A program made the position numbers and the translations under genes. The notes below the pieces were generated by a model that was not told the DNA's origin, searched no databases, and saw nothing but the letters and a program-made list of their open reading frames with translations. From Linyphia triangularis (taxonomy: Eukaryota; Arthropoda; Arachnida; Araneae; Linyphiidae), in assembly GCA_963978545.1 (NCBI GenBank), contig OZ021722.1:111536827-111600826 (forward strand): a stretch of 64,000 bases of DNA. Direction: 5' to 3'. Shown piece after piece: positions 10,106-22,261 of the stretch. Numbering within the stretch: the first letter of the stretch is position 1; each line of letters starts with the position of its first letter.

Positions 10106-13100
10106 TTAAGTGGACAATTTTCTTTTTTTAGTTTTACAGCCATTATTTTCTGAACTTTTACTTCCCTCCCCAATTTCATTTTTACTTCGATTTGCTTTTT
10201 GTAAATCATCGTTTTTTTTCTTACAATAATTATTCAGAAAGATATTAACAGAGGAACCAATTATTTTACTTAAGATATCGTCTCGAGTATGACCATTCCT
10301 GCAAATTTCATCATCAAACAATTCCTTGTTTAGTATATTATTGTAACTTATTGTACATGCTAGATTCTTTTGGCTGGGATCATGTAAAAAATTATCCTCA
10401 AAATCTATACAGAGTTTATTTACTACAATATATGTATAATAAACAGCATTAATCACATGATCTTGAGGATAGAAGAGGCTGCCTCTGTCTAATCTTTTCA
10501 GATAAGTGAATTCTTCATCAAGATAAACATTTTGATCATTTACAGTTAAAGATTGTTGACAGTGTATACATTTGAAATATTTTATAACTATGCACACAAT
10601 AACCTGCTACATAGGTAATGACAGGATATACGCCAATGTGGTTCATGAAATCAGTTTCCAAAATAGTAACATTATATGCACTACAATTTATAACACAATC
10701 TATAAAATCAATATCTGGGTTAAAATCGAATGATCTTGCATCAAATTCTTTCATTTCAGAAGAAAGTTTCAGCACAGAATGCGCTCTAACCTTTGATTCG
10801 GCTTCATACAATTGCCTAGCACTTATATTGTACTGGCTGCCACATAGTTGTCGATATAAACCAAATCTAGACTCTAAATCATCAGTTTGGAATTTACCGG
10901 GCAATATGAAATGCAAATGTAGTTCATCTGCGCAGTATGATGTCAATTCCAGTAAACAGTGAGTGGTTGAAGCCAATGCCTTGTGTGTTTCTTTTGTAAA
11001 ACAACCAGCATCACAATTCATGGCTACCCAGTCATCTAGCCACTTGATGAAATTGTTAAGGAAAATGTATTTTTCATCATTAACAGAATTTGTCAAAGGA
11101 GTTTGAAATACATTCCTATGATGCATTCCTTTATGCAAGGATTTTACATTAACAATATTCCACCGGGTCAGAATAATGTTGATAAAGTCTGATGAATCTT
11201 TGCAATGTTTAATTTTGTCCTCAAATTCAAGAAGCCCTTTAACAACATTCATTAAACACTTGAAGTACCAATTTAACGTTTTGTTTTTCTAAACTAGTTG
11301 GATGTAGAGATTTATGTGTTAAGTTAAAAGCAAATTTTGCTAAGGATTGCGATTCTAAATTGTACATATCTTTTAAAGACGACCATGAGGCAGTTCTAAA
11401 GTTAACGATATCAGTGTTGGGAAAAGGGGGATAATACAAAGATTTATTTTCAGTTTTTTTATTGAACCAGTTGTTTCTTATACATTTTAAAAGGTGGACA
11501 CTATCTGCTAAATAAAATAATGGACGAGATTTATTACATGTATGTTCATATAAAATACTTTCTTTAGGAGAATCAGCAAAAAGTTTCATACATTTTCTAT
11601 TAATTGCATTATTATCAGATATAACACAAAACACAAAGAATCCTATGTCTTCCAAACACTTGATAATTTGGACAGTAATATCAAATAAGTCCTCAGCTTT
11701 TTTAGCTTGGACAGGTAAAATATGTACAACATCTTTGAAGTTAGACAATAAACTCTTAATCATAAATACATGAGCACTGTTAGCTATATTTTCTTAATTG
11801 TATGCCATACCCAACACATTGCCACCTTCGTAGTCGAAAAACTGCTTTAAATGAATTTCATCCATGAGTAGCATTACTTTTTCGTCGTTTTCTGTAAGGA
11901 ATTTAAACTTTTGTTTAGAATAATTTAGAAAATTAGAATCGAGAGTCTTTTTTGGCATCAACTTTAAGATGAAGATAAAGGCAATGAATGGTACTTGGAT
12001 GTGGCATTACAATATTTCCACTGTTTCTAACAAAATTGAATGCATTTGGAGCCATACTATACAAAAGTGATGCAAAAACTAACAAATCAGAAGAATATCT
12101 ACAGGCATGTTTATTTACATTAAATAATACCATTTGTTCAATTAAAAATCTCATCCTATTATCTGATATTGGATCATCGAAAGACATGGTTTTCAGAATA
12201 CTGCATACATAATTAATTTTATCCAAATTTTCAAGTTGTTTACTTCTTGTTAAATCTAAAATTTGGTCTATTATGTCAAGGCTATTAATTTGAAGCGGAA
12301 GATTATAATTACCAATGCATTGCAGTTCCACTTCATCGATGTATATTTTCAGAAGAAGTTGATCATTAATGACGACTGAATGGGTGATTCGTGGCACATT
12401 TACATTTAACTGTATGATCAAGAAGAGCATCACATCAGGTTTCTTTACGATGGTCCACAAGTCATTGGAAGTATCCATTTTAGATTGAAGCTCCTCAAAT
12501 GAATTGAAACTTCTTGCCATGTCATGTTGAGCTTTTTCTTCAATACTGATCTGTATGGCCTCCGTTAATGCTGTCTCTTCCAAACGTTGACGCCTGCTGT
12601 CTGGACATTCTCGTGAAGAAACATTGGTAGACAGGCGGTCAGGAAGATTTGGAAAGACCGTTGGGTAACTTCCTTCTCTCAACTTTGGAAACTTGTATGG
12701 GACTGTAATTCTTTTGCAGGATTTTTCGTCAAACTTGCTTATCTCCAAATCAAAGTCTTACGGCCTGAAGTGTAGCTCACACACCTAAAAAAATTATTTT
12801 AATATTCCAATTCACAGCAGTTGGTTTTACAACATGATTTTAAAAATTATCACAAGTTCTACCTATTGAATATCTGATTATTAGGTAAAATTCATAATTT
12901 TTCAGAAAAAGTTTATTATGTTATTAGTTTTCGGAGTTAATTGGTATTTGCGAGCGAACTTAACAAAATAATTGAAATTTAAAATATTTAATAAAATATT
13001 TCCAATTTCTTTTTAACATATTTTTTCCTCATTATAATTTGAATAAGTTTTTTATTGTTTTACTTTTTTCGACTGCCCAACTTGCAATTTAGAATAGCCT

Positions 13101-13635
13101 GCATGAATACACCTTGATTAATCAGATCAAATTACTTAAAACAAATCCATATTCACAACTAAGTAAAATATTTATAACTTAATATTTTTAATTACACTTA
13201 AAATTAACGTAATTATATGTAATAATAACTACACTTAAAATTAACATAATTATATTTAATAATAACTATCTGCATATCTAATGTACATTTGTTCACAGAA
13301 ACATAAAATTAACAATATAAAAGCTAATTTTTTTTCCTTTTCTGTTTTTGTTTACATTCTAATGCAAATACACTTTACACAACAGGCAACACATTCTAGT
13401 AAAGATGCACTTTACACAACATGCAACTTTTTAAAGCCAAAATTAAAAATATAATAAGCGACAAAAATGCCTAAATATTTACCCTGCTTTGACGAGTAGG
13501 AATGAAATGATCCCTTTTAATGGCTCGTAACCACTTCAGTCTTGCAGTGTTGTTCTTGGGAAAGTTGAACACTCGAACTTTCGGCCCGTTCTTGTAATTT
13601 CCGTTACAGGACGGCACACAACAACTATGAGGCAT
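10106..13635 (-). pseudogene. P-element/THAP9-like transposase, decayed, two exons
   Basis: Minus strand. Exon 1 (13635-13483) starts MPHSCCVPSC and encodes the first half of a THAP zinc domain. It ends AGG|GTAAAT; an intron of about 700 bp ends TTTTTTAG at 12785. Exon 2 resumes with VCELHFRP, completing the C2CH motif. A linker and helical region follow, then NSGNIVMPHPSTIHCLYLHL. The RNase H-like core has MDEIHLKQFFDYEGGN and ISDNNAINRK; LADSVHLLKCIRNNW and the C-terminal LPGKFQTDDLESRFGLYRQL come next. That order is typical of P-like/THAP9 transposases. Lesions: an in-frame TAA inside the THAP domain (12758-12760), a frameshift near 11935, TAA at 11794-11796, and frameshifts near 11245 and 10575. 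I found no terminal inverted repeats. The enzyme is dead, and only the THAP exon could still be read. Confidence 0.85.
12785..13482 (-). other. Intron of the P/THAP9-like pseudogene
   Basis: AT-rich, bounded on the minus strand by GTAAAT (13482) and TTTTTTAG (12785). Joining across it brings together the two halves of the THAP C2CH motif in frame, which supports both splice sites. Confidence 0.75.
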
Positions 13636-13727
13636 CGCTATTGAGTCATTTTTGTAAAATATAAAATAAAATTTGACAGAACGAAGCATTAAAAAGACGT
13701 GAACATAAGTGTTGCGCGAAAGCAATC

Positions 13728-13946
13728 TTGATCTTTTAATCTACGGGTATAACTTAGTGGTTTGGTGGGCTGGCGATCTAGACCGACGATAGGTGACGTC
13801 ACTATCTTCATGTCACATGGTCCACAGGCCTTGTTAGTTTCGGAGGTTACGGACGAATCACCATAGTCTGAATCTTTCCACTGGACCTGCAGAGTGCCTT
13901 CCTCAGAGCGAGTTATGGTGGGTCTCAAAGTGTTAAGATATAATAT
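13728..13946. other. GC-richer spacer of unknown origin
   Basis: About 220 bp, less AT-rich than its surroundings, with one TGACGTCA (about 13795). ATAACTTAGTGG (about 13747) resembles a tRNA A box, but no B box follows at the right distance. It is open on the minus strand for about 75 codons, with no recognised similarity. It could be a remnant SINE or part of the P-like element. Confidence 0.35.
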
Positions 13947-14411
13947 TGTTATGAATTTTTCCGCTGAGGCAATGACGGCACAGTTTTTCAGATAAAAACT
14001 AGTATTTATTCTCTTCAGAAAACTCACAAAATTTATTCACAGGCAACAGTTTAATTACTCTCAAACTTCAACACAAGCTTCAACAAAAATAACTTCGAAT
14101 TCAGCGATTATACAAGCTCACTCCAATAGGTAAATAAAGCGATCAGCTTTCAACGAACTCCGAAGTCAATCTGAAAACTTTCCCGTTCCCCAGTCTTTTT
14201 ATATACAAGCGCGTGAGACATTCTCGAAATTTCCAGCCAATTCATCGGAAAGAAATTTCTCGAAACTTCTCGATTACTTCAGGTGTTGCCACCTTTTTCT
14301 AACTTGTATATCGCTATTAATTACTAAATAAAATTGGATAAAAATAAATTTCAATAGAATTTTGAAATAATACGTCACTATTTACAATATATACAGACAA
14401 TTTGTGCAACA
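13947..14411 (-). repeat. Solo LTR of the Gypsy-2 family (465 bp)
   Basis: On the minus strand it starts TGTTGCACAAATTG and ends CATAACA, matching the Gypsy-2 3' LTR along its whole length, including the TATAAAAAGAC region and AATAAA signals. No internal sequence flanks it, so it is a solo LTR left by LTR-LTR recombination. A 4-bp ATAT flanks it on both sides (13943-13946 and 14412-14415). In this AT-rich context that is only weak evidence of a target-site duplication. Confidence 0.88.
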
Positions 14412-15889
14412 ATATAATAATGTGTATAATATAATAATGTGTTAAGATATTATATCCCACATATTAAATAGATAATTATTAGTTTCCTAAGACATTGCTA
14501 TAAACAAAGCTTTTATAAGTATCTCTTTCATGACAACTTTCTGGAATTTTTTAGAACTATTGAAAGTAATCTTATTCCAAGTCTCATTCCAAATTCCTTG
14601 GTTCTAAAGGCCGCAGAATATTCCAGTTCACACCAAAATAATTGATTTTTGATTTTTTTTTATAGTACATCTTTTTATTTGGGGGGGAGGGGGAGGGGCT
14701 GTTTACTAAATAAATTGAACTTTAAACTTGAAAATGTTTATGCTAACCCCTCTATTTTATTTTTTCATTCGATCTAGAACACTTCGTTTAGTTTCTAGTT
14801 CATTTTAATGAAAAACCCGCGGTGCAGATCTCGATATTGCCGAGTGTATTTTTAAGATTCAGAATTAAACCATGGGTATTTAATGGATGCGTGTTTCAGA
14901 ACGGTATTAGTCTACGATTTCTCTAAAACTACTTGGATTTCATGTGTCGTGTTCAACAAGATGTTAAAAAAATAAGTAAAGTATCTCAATCAGAAACGAA
15001 TTTAATTTAATATAATTCTTAAACAAAGTTGAAAATGGGGCAACCTCTCACGTAGTCCAAATAAGATCGGAAATTGACAAATATAAAATTCATACATCTA
15101 TATATTTAATGGACAAGACTTATTTTATTAAGAGTCACTCCTCTTTACGACCAAGATGTCCTTTAAAAGGTCTTAAACTGTAGATGAGCCAGAAAGTTCT
15201 AAAAATGCGAAGAAAAATATTTTACTAATTGGTTTGATTACAATATTTTTCAACATTGCTTTATCGAACATGTCTCTACTACGACAAGTATTTTTGACAA
15301 ACCGAATGACAGCTTTTAACAGGATTTGTTTTGTTTGCGATTTTCAGACCATACATTTTGATACGTTAATATCTACTCATTAGATCGATTTCAATTAATT
15401 TTTGTTTTTTCTGGGAGGATATGTGTCGTTTAGTAAAATCTGTGAGACATAGTTTTTTTTTTTTAAAGATGTATTATAAATCTGTATAATTTCAAAAATA
15501 TGATGATTTTTACTAGAAAAAGTTACAATCCTACTATTTCAGTAGGAAGATGTCAATTAAGTACATCTGAGCATTTTTTTTAAAGTTTGTATAGAGCTGC
15601 AAACTATTTATACTTACTATTCCACTGTGTATAGAGTGAGAACTGAAAAGTTTGAAAGAAATGGTATTATGGAATTTTCCCATCTACCCTTTTCGGCAGA
15701 CAAAAAATGCATCCAAGTGGTACTAAGGTGTTCGGATAAAATTTGTCAGGATTTCAAAAGTTGACTGGAATAAAGGTGCTGTATTGTTAGGGGGTTGTCG
15801 AGCATCAGCGATCAGGGGACATATATCCTAGTTCTGGTTTCATCTGCAAAATACTTTTTTTTTAATTATATCACACTTATTACTTTGAA
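14412..15889. other. AT-rich spacer, nothing recognised
   Basis: No gene, RNA or named element seen. A G-rich run lies at about 14681-14698 and short poly-T runs occur throughout. Translations in all frames are interrupted. Confidence 0.45.
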
Positions 15890-16600
15890 TTACCCGTATG
15901 TATGCATCGGGTAATAAAAGTATAGTATACGGTAATTTTTTTTTTTTGATTTCTTGGCATTTCTCCTCGTTTTGAAACATCCTGATTTCAAAAAAGTGAT
16001 CTAGAAAAAATGCCTGTGTCTGTGTAAGTGGTCAGCATAACTTCCTAACAAATTGACCTACGATGTTCAAATTTGGTGTGCGGGTTGGTGATGGCACAAG
16101 GACCTACCATTAAGGTTTTCGTCAAAATAGCGCATGCCCATAAGGTAGCTGCCATTGAAAAAAATTATGTTTTTCAGTAATTGATAAAAAATGGCTCAAA
16201 CGATTTTGTTCAAAATTGCTGTGGTAATGCCTTTTAAGGTGTTCTAAATATTCCCCTCTCAAAAACTCCTATAAAAATGCTTTAATTGTGTAAAAAATTG
16301 AGAAACGAATGTCTGTAACACAGTTCTCTTTCCTTGGGCATACCTCGTCAAAGACCGTTTTCTCTTTTCTCCTCAGTTTTACTTACAAGAAAGAACAATT
16401 ATTGAAAAGTATATCACCAAAATTATTATCATTATTATTTTTAAAAGACCCATACAAGAATTATCGCAAAAAATGTCGCCAAAACCGGCAATTTTTTCTA
16501 AATGAACGATTAAAATATGAAAACGGTAAATGACACAAAACCACGTAATTATTATGGTGTAATTGAAAGTTGTGCGATGTTCCACATCCCTAGTTTTATA
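15890..16600 (+). repeat. Dispersed repeat family R, copy 1
   Basis: About 700 bp closely related, in the same orientation, to 46590-47350. Shared landmarks are GGTCAGCATAA, CAAATTGACCTAC, GACCTACCATTAAGGTTTTC and AGGTAGCTGCCATTG. Parts recur at 17150-17370 (same strand), 23822-23990 (opposite strand) and 52140-52400 (opposite strand). There is no coding capacity, and the family was not identified. Confidence 0.75.
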
Positions 16601-17994
16601 TGTTTTACAAACGTAAGGGTAAAAAATTGGTATTTCATAAATATTTTTTTTTTTTTTAAATTTATGTAAATTTTCTAATGCAATGTAGCATAGCAATGAA
16701 TGTAACATTTTTTAAAGGGGACAAATTCATACTTGTGAAAACATAATATTTTGATATTTCTTAAGCGTTTTATGTAAAAACAATCCCATCGTTGCAGACA
16801 TTCGCTATAATTTCTAAAGGTTGTAATTTATTCAATAATTGTCGATTATGTGTGTTTTTTGCGTTTTCTTGAAATATTCATAAATTTTTCCAGTTACCAT
16901 TAAGCTAAATTTATTACAATCTTATTAGTTTTCGAATTAAAATCGATTGGTTCAATTATTTTTTCATGGGGCAAAACGATCAAAATGAAGGCTACTTCGT
17001 AACACCTAAATTTCAAGGGAAAATACATTCAAGAATGATTTTTTGAATCGAAGGGAAAAAACCATGAATTGAGAAATTCTATTTGGAATGCCTACTGATT
17101 TTTAAGTAGAAATGTCAGAAGTATTATATCCATTGATTAAATTATGTCTTTCAACAATTGCCAAAAAACGGTTCTAACGCTTTTGATCAAAATCGGCAAC
17201 AATTGCCTTTAAGATAATTTAACATTCTCAACTCTAAAATTTCCCTAGAAATGCAACAAAGGCATAAAAAGTTGAAAAAAGAACGTCTTTAACACAGAGT
17301 TCTCTACCCTTGAGCGTCGTCTATCAAAGACAGTTCCTCTCTGTTTCACTTACAAGATATGTTTGGTTTGTATTGGAATGAAAAAAAATATTTTTAGTTC
17401 TAAGAAATTAATTACCTGAAATGTTGTACAAAAGTCAAATTGATTTCCTTCTTTTTCTAATCGATATTGTTAAATGTGAATTTTTTTAATTTGGTTGTAA
17501 TGCATTAATTCAATGGCTCTATCCTACAATTTTTCATGTTTTATAAAGCTAAATGAATGTTGTTATTAGCGATTGCGCTGGGGGTGCTTTTTTAGCAAAA
17601 TGCTTTAGAACTTTCTTAAATGCTAAAGAGTGAAAGTGTTGTTTAGCTTTTTTGCTAAAATATTTTGACACTAAATGTACAAAATCGCCGTTTTTGTTTT
17701 CCCAAGGTTAGTCATCAGCCTAAAGGCTCAAGTAAAGAAAAGTGAAAAGTATTTTTTCAGTTGAGATTTTGGTATCAAATAACATTATATTTAAAGTTAA
17801 TAATGATTTTATAGTAAAAAAGTGTTTTAATTGTGTTAAATTAAACATCCCAAGTGATGGAACTCGTAATCATTTTAACAAATTGCTAAAATAAATTGGG
17901 ATTTTAGCTTTTTTTGCTAAAGAAATTTTGTACTCCAGCTTAAACAATGGTTGTTATACTAGTTATTGATGTTTTTGGAATTAATATGTCATAC

Positions 17995-19044
17995 TGTTAC
18001 GAATTTTTGTATATTTGTAAATATTTAGTAGTGTTAATTTTGTAAATAGATAAATTTCTGTACATTTCGCATAAGGCAATGCAATGGTTTGTTTCCCTGC
18101 AATGAATCTCCCAACGCTTGATAACGGGTTTTACAGAGGTAACTCTGGGAAGCGAGTTTCAAGGGCCAGGGCATTTAACATTATGGTAATGGGAATCTCG
18201 CCAAATTGGCGAGATAGAGCCAAGTTGCCGACGGTTTTGGCGACTAATTTTTGTCGACAAACTAGGCGACCATTTGGCGACATTTTCGGTACATGTATCC
18301 CATGTACATGTATGGACTTTTCAACTACAATCTGGAAAGTTCTCCAAATGTCTATCTCTGGAAAGTTCACGTATGTTCACCTCTCCTATCGACGGCCGTG
18401 AGTAGGGTTAGTTGTTGTTGACTGATTTTGAGTCACGGAGCTAGTTGTTAGCTGAGTCCGTTAGTTGACTGAAGTTAGTTGTCTCTCAACGTTCATTGTG
18501 AGAGCTGTATTCCCGACTTGAGTTAGTTCTTGAATTTTGAGTCACTGAATTAGTTGACTGGAGATACTGAGCATTCTAAAGCGAACTGTTTTGCATTGTC
18601 TTTTGCAGCGATTTAGCAGTTGTTTGTCAAGTTTTTAACTGCTGTTTAGTGCTCTATTGAGGTGAAAAGAGCTGTATTGTGTCTACTAGAACGAGAAATT
18701 CTGGAACTGTAAGAGACCTGTGAAGAGTTATTTTGGAATAAATTTCTACAAGTTTTGATCTGCTTTGGCGTCAAATCTTTCGAACCCGTACAACGCAACA
18801 ACTTTGTCGCCAAATTTGGCTCTATCTCGCCGATTTGGCGAGATTCCCATTACCATAATGTTAAATGCCCTGCCCCTTGAAACTCGCTTCCCAGAGTTAC
18901 CTCTGTAAAATCCGTTATCAAGCGTTGGGAGATTCATTGCAGGGAAACAAACCATTGCATTGCCTTATGCGAAATGTACAGAAATTTATCTATTTACAAA
19001 ATTAACACTTCGAAATATTTACAAATATACAAAAATTCGTAACA
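17995..19044 (+). mobile_element. Palindromic Gypsy-1 LTR insertion with 4-bp target-site duplication
   Basis: A complete Gypsy-1-family LTR (17995-18800, TGTTACGAATTTTTG to CAACGCAACA, AATAAA at about 18734) is followed directly by an inverted copy of roughly its first 240 bp (18801-19044). Both outer ends are therefore the U3 terminus TGTTACGAA. The whole unit is flanked by ATAC at 17991-17994 and 19045-19048. Arm B has an uninterrupted site (about 51456-51464), so it inserted as a unit or was rearranged after insertion without loss of flanks. The two inverted segments differ at only a few positions. Confidence 0.88.
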
Positions 19045-19996
19045 ATACTATTTAACCTGTCGCGTATTTTTTTCTACTCGCTAAATGTAATTTAAAATTA
19101 ATGGGCTAATTAATTCTTTCTAAAATACTGTTTAATACTATGTTTAATGATTATCTTTCAAATAAGTACAAAAGTGTCCTTGTTTGAGCTTGGTATAGTT
19201 TTTTTTTTTTTTTTTTTTTTTTAATTTCTTGTAAATCAAATATCTATTCTAACTACAAAAATGTTCTGTAATTGTTTTTAAAATTATCTTTTCTATAAGT
19301 CCATTTAGCTACTAAATGAAACAGTTTTTTTAAATTTTACTTTTTTCACTTTAGTTTAATTTACATTAAAATCCTGTAGTTGATAGAAATTCTTTTTCAC
19401 TTCACAATACTTCTTTCACTGTAATGGAAAGAATTAACTCAGTAAAATAATGATGTCCAGTCCAATAAATAGTAAATTCCTCCGTGTCAAGTCCCACGTT
19501 CCTAGAAAGGAAACTAAGATAAATGTTTTGCTTTATAGTTTTGGCCTTATAATTTTGTCTCACTCTAATATTTATTCCCTAACGATATACTGGAATTTCA
19601 TTTTGATTTCATAGAATCTTTTTTTCCAAATTAAAAGACCACATTTAAAATTTGTCTTTTCATTCACCCAAGGATTGGTATTTCTTAAAAAAAAAGTAGA
19701 CGCAATAGCTATTGAAAAGAAATTGGCGTAATTGCTAAGTGACCTCTTAAAATTTCCAACTTATAATACTCATTTAGATGTCTTTGTAGTGCTGATATTC
19801 TGCTATTTGTTTACAGATGTGGAGATTTGTTCATATTTTAATATTGAAAACTATGTGTAGGTATTGAGAATAATTAAATTGGTAACTCTGATGAATTTTA
19901 AAATTAATTATTTCAAAACAAGTGAGGTCATGATTTCGTGTTCGGGTTATTTAAATCTCTTATCTGGATTTCACACCTAAGCTGATGCCTCGTTCC

Positions 19997-21530
19997 CAGT
20001 GGCGGCTGGTGCAGGGGGCCAGGGGGGGGGGGGCAGGCCCCCTCACTTTTTTCGGACCCTGGTCCCACTTATATATACTTGATAATGTTGTTTTGGAATT
20101 TCTGTAAAATATTTAAAAATGCAAAACAAATGAAAGCAGTTATTAACCTCACAATATTAACTATTGTGCGTTAAAGCAAAAGCTCTCTTGCAACAAACTC
20201 GCGAAAATGTCAATCGACCGCAACCATATTAATGAAAACACACTTAATCAATCTCTTCTCTTAAATACTCCATGATTATGACCTTGAAGTTTATCCACGG
20301 GAACGCAATTCTTGAGGGTTAAACGACCCTTTTCTCGAAGATTTTGAAAAGAACATAGTAAAGTTTGTAGCCAGGTCCTTCACTTTCTGTGTTTTTAGGG
20401 AAGGAAGAAGGGGGGGGGGGGGAATAAAGGGTAACTTTCTCTTACATCAGTATCAATTTACTACAATTCTATAAGGAATGGTCCACTTTGTGTGTTAGCC
20501 AAAAGTAGTCGAGCTCGAACTGGAACTGTCGAAAGAAGTGTTGGCATTTTCTACAGAGCAAGCGTACAAGAAAATGACGGTGAATTAAATTTGGAGAGCC
20601 AGAGAATATAGATAGAAAACTACAATTATACGTGCTGAAAAGGGAATTAATTTTTCAACAACAATCTCAGTAAGATCATTTAATTTTACCCTTTATTTTT
20701 CAAATATAAGCGTAAGCTTTTCTTAAGAAATAAATTTTTAAACACAGAATCGTGATTTTTAAAAAAATATTTAGAGATTAATTTTGTCCGGATAATCTCA
20801 TCGCATGGATTAGCCCAATTGTTAATGTATCTTAATTATCATAAAAGTATAATTTTCTTTTTAATTCATTCGATTTTAGAGGTGATTAGTTAAATGAGTT
20901 ATACAGCAAGTAAAATTGGGCTGTCCTAATCTCCCTCCTCCCATCCTATTTCCCCACCTAATTGCTGCTATTGTCACGTATAATGAACTGTACACAAGAA
21001 ATACAACGTCGGTGCTATGTCTCGCAAGTATTTATCAGAAAGAATTCTAGAGCAACGTCCAGTAGCAGAAGAAACTATCCTCTGCCCCACTCAACTCGAG
21101 TGACTCTCTTATAAAGCCAGATCGAATATTCCAGTTCATTCACCGGAAACAAGTAAAGTTGGATTTGCATAGCAAAACTAGGACATCCATCCGGAAACAA
21201 GTCGTACCGGAAATGATAGAACGTTCTAGAAGGTTCTTCTGGGAGCAAGAAATAAATAGAAATTAAACTTCAGTAAAGTGGGTGCCGGTGGTATTCGAAC
21301 CACCAACCTATAGGATCACCAGCCTCATGCGCTACCTCTCGGCTAAAATTCCACATGTATGAATAACCAAATGCGGCACTATAATAGACAACAATGGTCA
21401 TCGTAGCTACCTCACTGACTTGACTAACGTCTAAATACGCTTCTGAGTATGCTGACATAGGACCCACTATATCTTCGACATCTTTTTACTTTGGTATAGC
21501 AATAAAACTTTATTTTATGAATAGCAAAAA

Positions 21531-21562
<32 letters not shown>

Positions 21563-22261
21563 GCAATTGAAAGATTATTATAAGTATTTTAATCCATATA
21601 AATGTGTTTGACTTTCCCCAACAAAGAATATTAACTATCTTTATCATTCAGTTGCTTGAAATATCCATTTATAAGGACAACAATAAACGAATTTTTGGTA
21701 CATTCCACAAGTGACAAAAGGACTCTGGCTGAACAGTAAACAACCAAATTTTTAAAAAGTAAAAATATAAGACTGAAAATATTTTTCTGTTGAGTAATGA
21801 AATTTTGAACTGAAATATTAATGAAATTTTGAACTGAAATATTAATGAATCAATAAGCATTAATTTTATGTTCAAATGAATAATTTAAAATCTCTACTTT
21901 TTCTGAAAATCTCCCCACTTTTCTTCTCTTCATTTATAAATTTTCGAAATGCATGAGCCATTAAGTTCAAAAGCCCATGGGACATGAGGTTAATTTTCAT
22001 AAGCCATTGGCTCAAACGAAATGCTGCAGTGTTAAATTTGTTATATTCATTTTACTAAAACATATATTTAATTAAAATTTATTTGGATAATTTGTTTAAC
22101 TACTCCTATAGCTTTGTTTTATGTGCATTTGAATAACATTTAATTGCATGAAACTCATACATTTTGAAATTTGCATTCACTCTCCCCCCCCCCCCCCCTC
22201 AAAAAAACATGCCATTGTTAATTTGGGCCCCCTTACTTTTGCTACTCACTAGCCGCCACTT
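19997..22261 (+). mobile_element. Non-autonomous hAT-like DNA transposon (2265 bp)
   Basis: Starts CAGTGGCGGCTGGTG and ends CACTAGCCGCCACTT. The ends form 15-bp terminal inverted repeats with two mismatches and the CAGTG start typical of hAT. The 8-bp CTCGTTCC (19989-19996 and 22262-22269) flanks it, the length expected for hAT. The matching place in arm B (about 50467-50474) is uninterrupted. No transposase is visible inside. The contents are AT-rich, with G/C homopolymers next to both ends, a poly-T run at 21536-21562 and a tRNA-like segment. It must rely on a transposase encoded elsewhere. Confidence 0.88.
21281..21350 (-). repeat. tRNA-like segment inside the hAT element
   Basis: On the minus strand TTTTAGCCGAGAGGTAGCGC resembles a tRNA D-arm/A box, and GGTGGTTCGAATACCACC resembles a T-arm/B box. 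The T loop has an extra base, and the acceptor halves do not pair (GTGGAAT against GGCACCC). It is therefore a degenerate tRNA or the head of a tRNA-derived SINE, not a functional tRNA. No isotype is assigned. Confidence 0.6.

Noticed and set aside
18084..18955. ORFs inside the palindromic LTR
   Set aside because: They lie within LTR sequence and read opposite or across the inverted junction; no protein similarity.
21281..21350. Functional tRNA gene
   Set aside because: Acceptor halves do not pair and the T loop has an extra base. Kept as a tRNA-like repeat.
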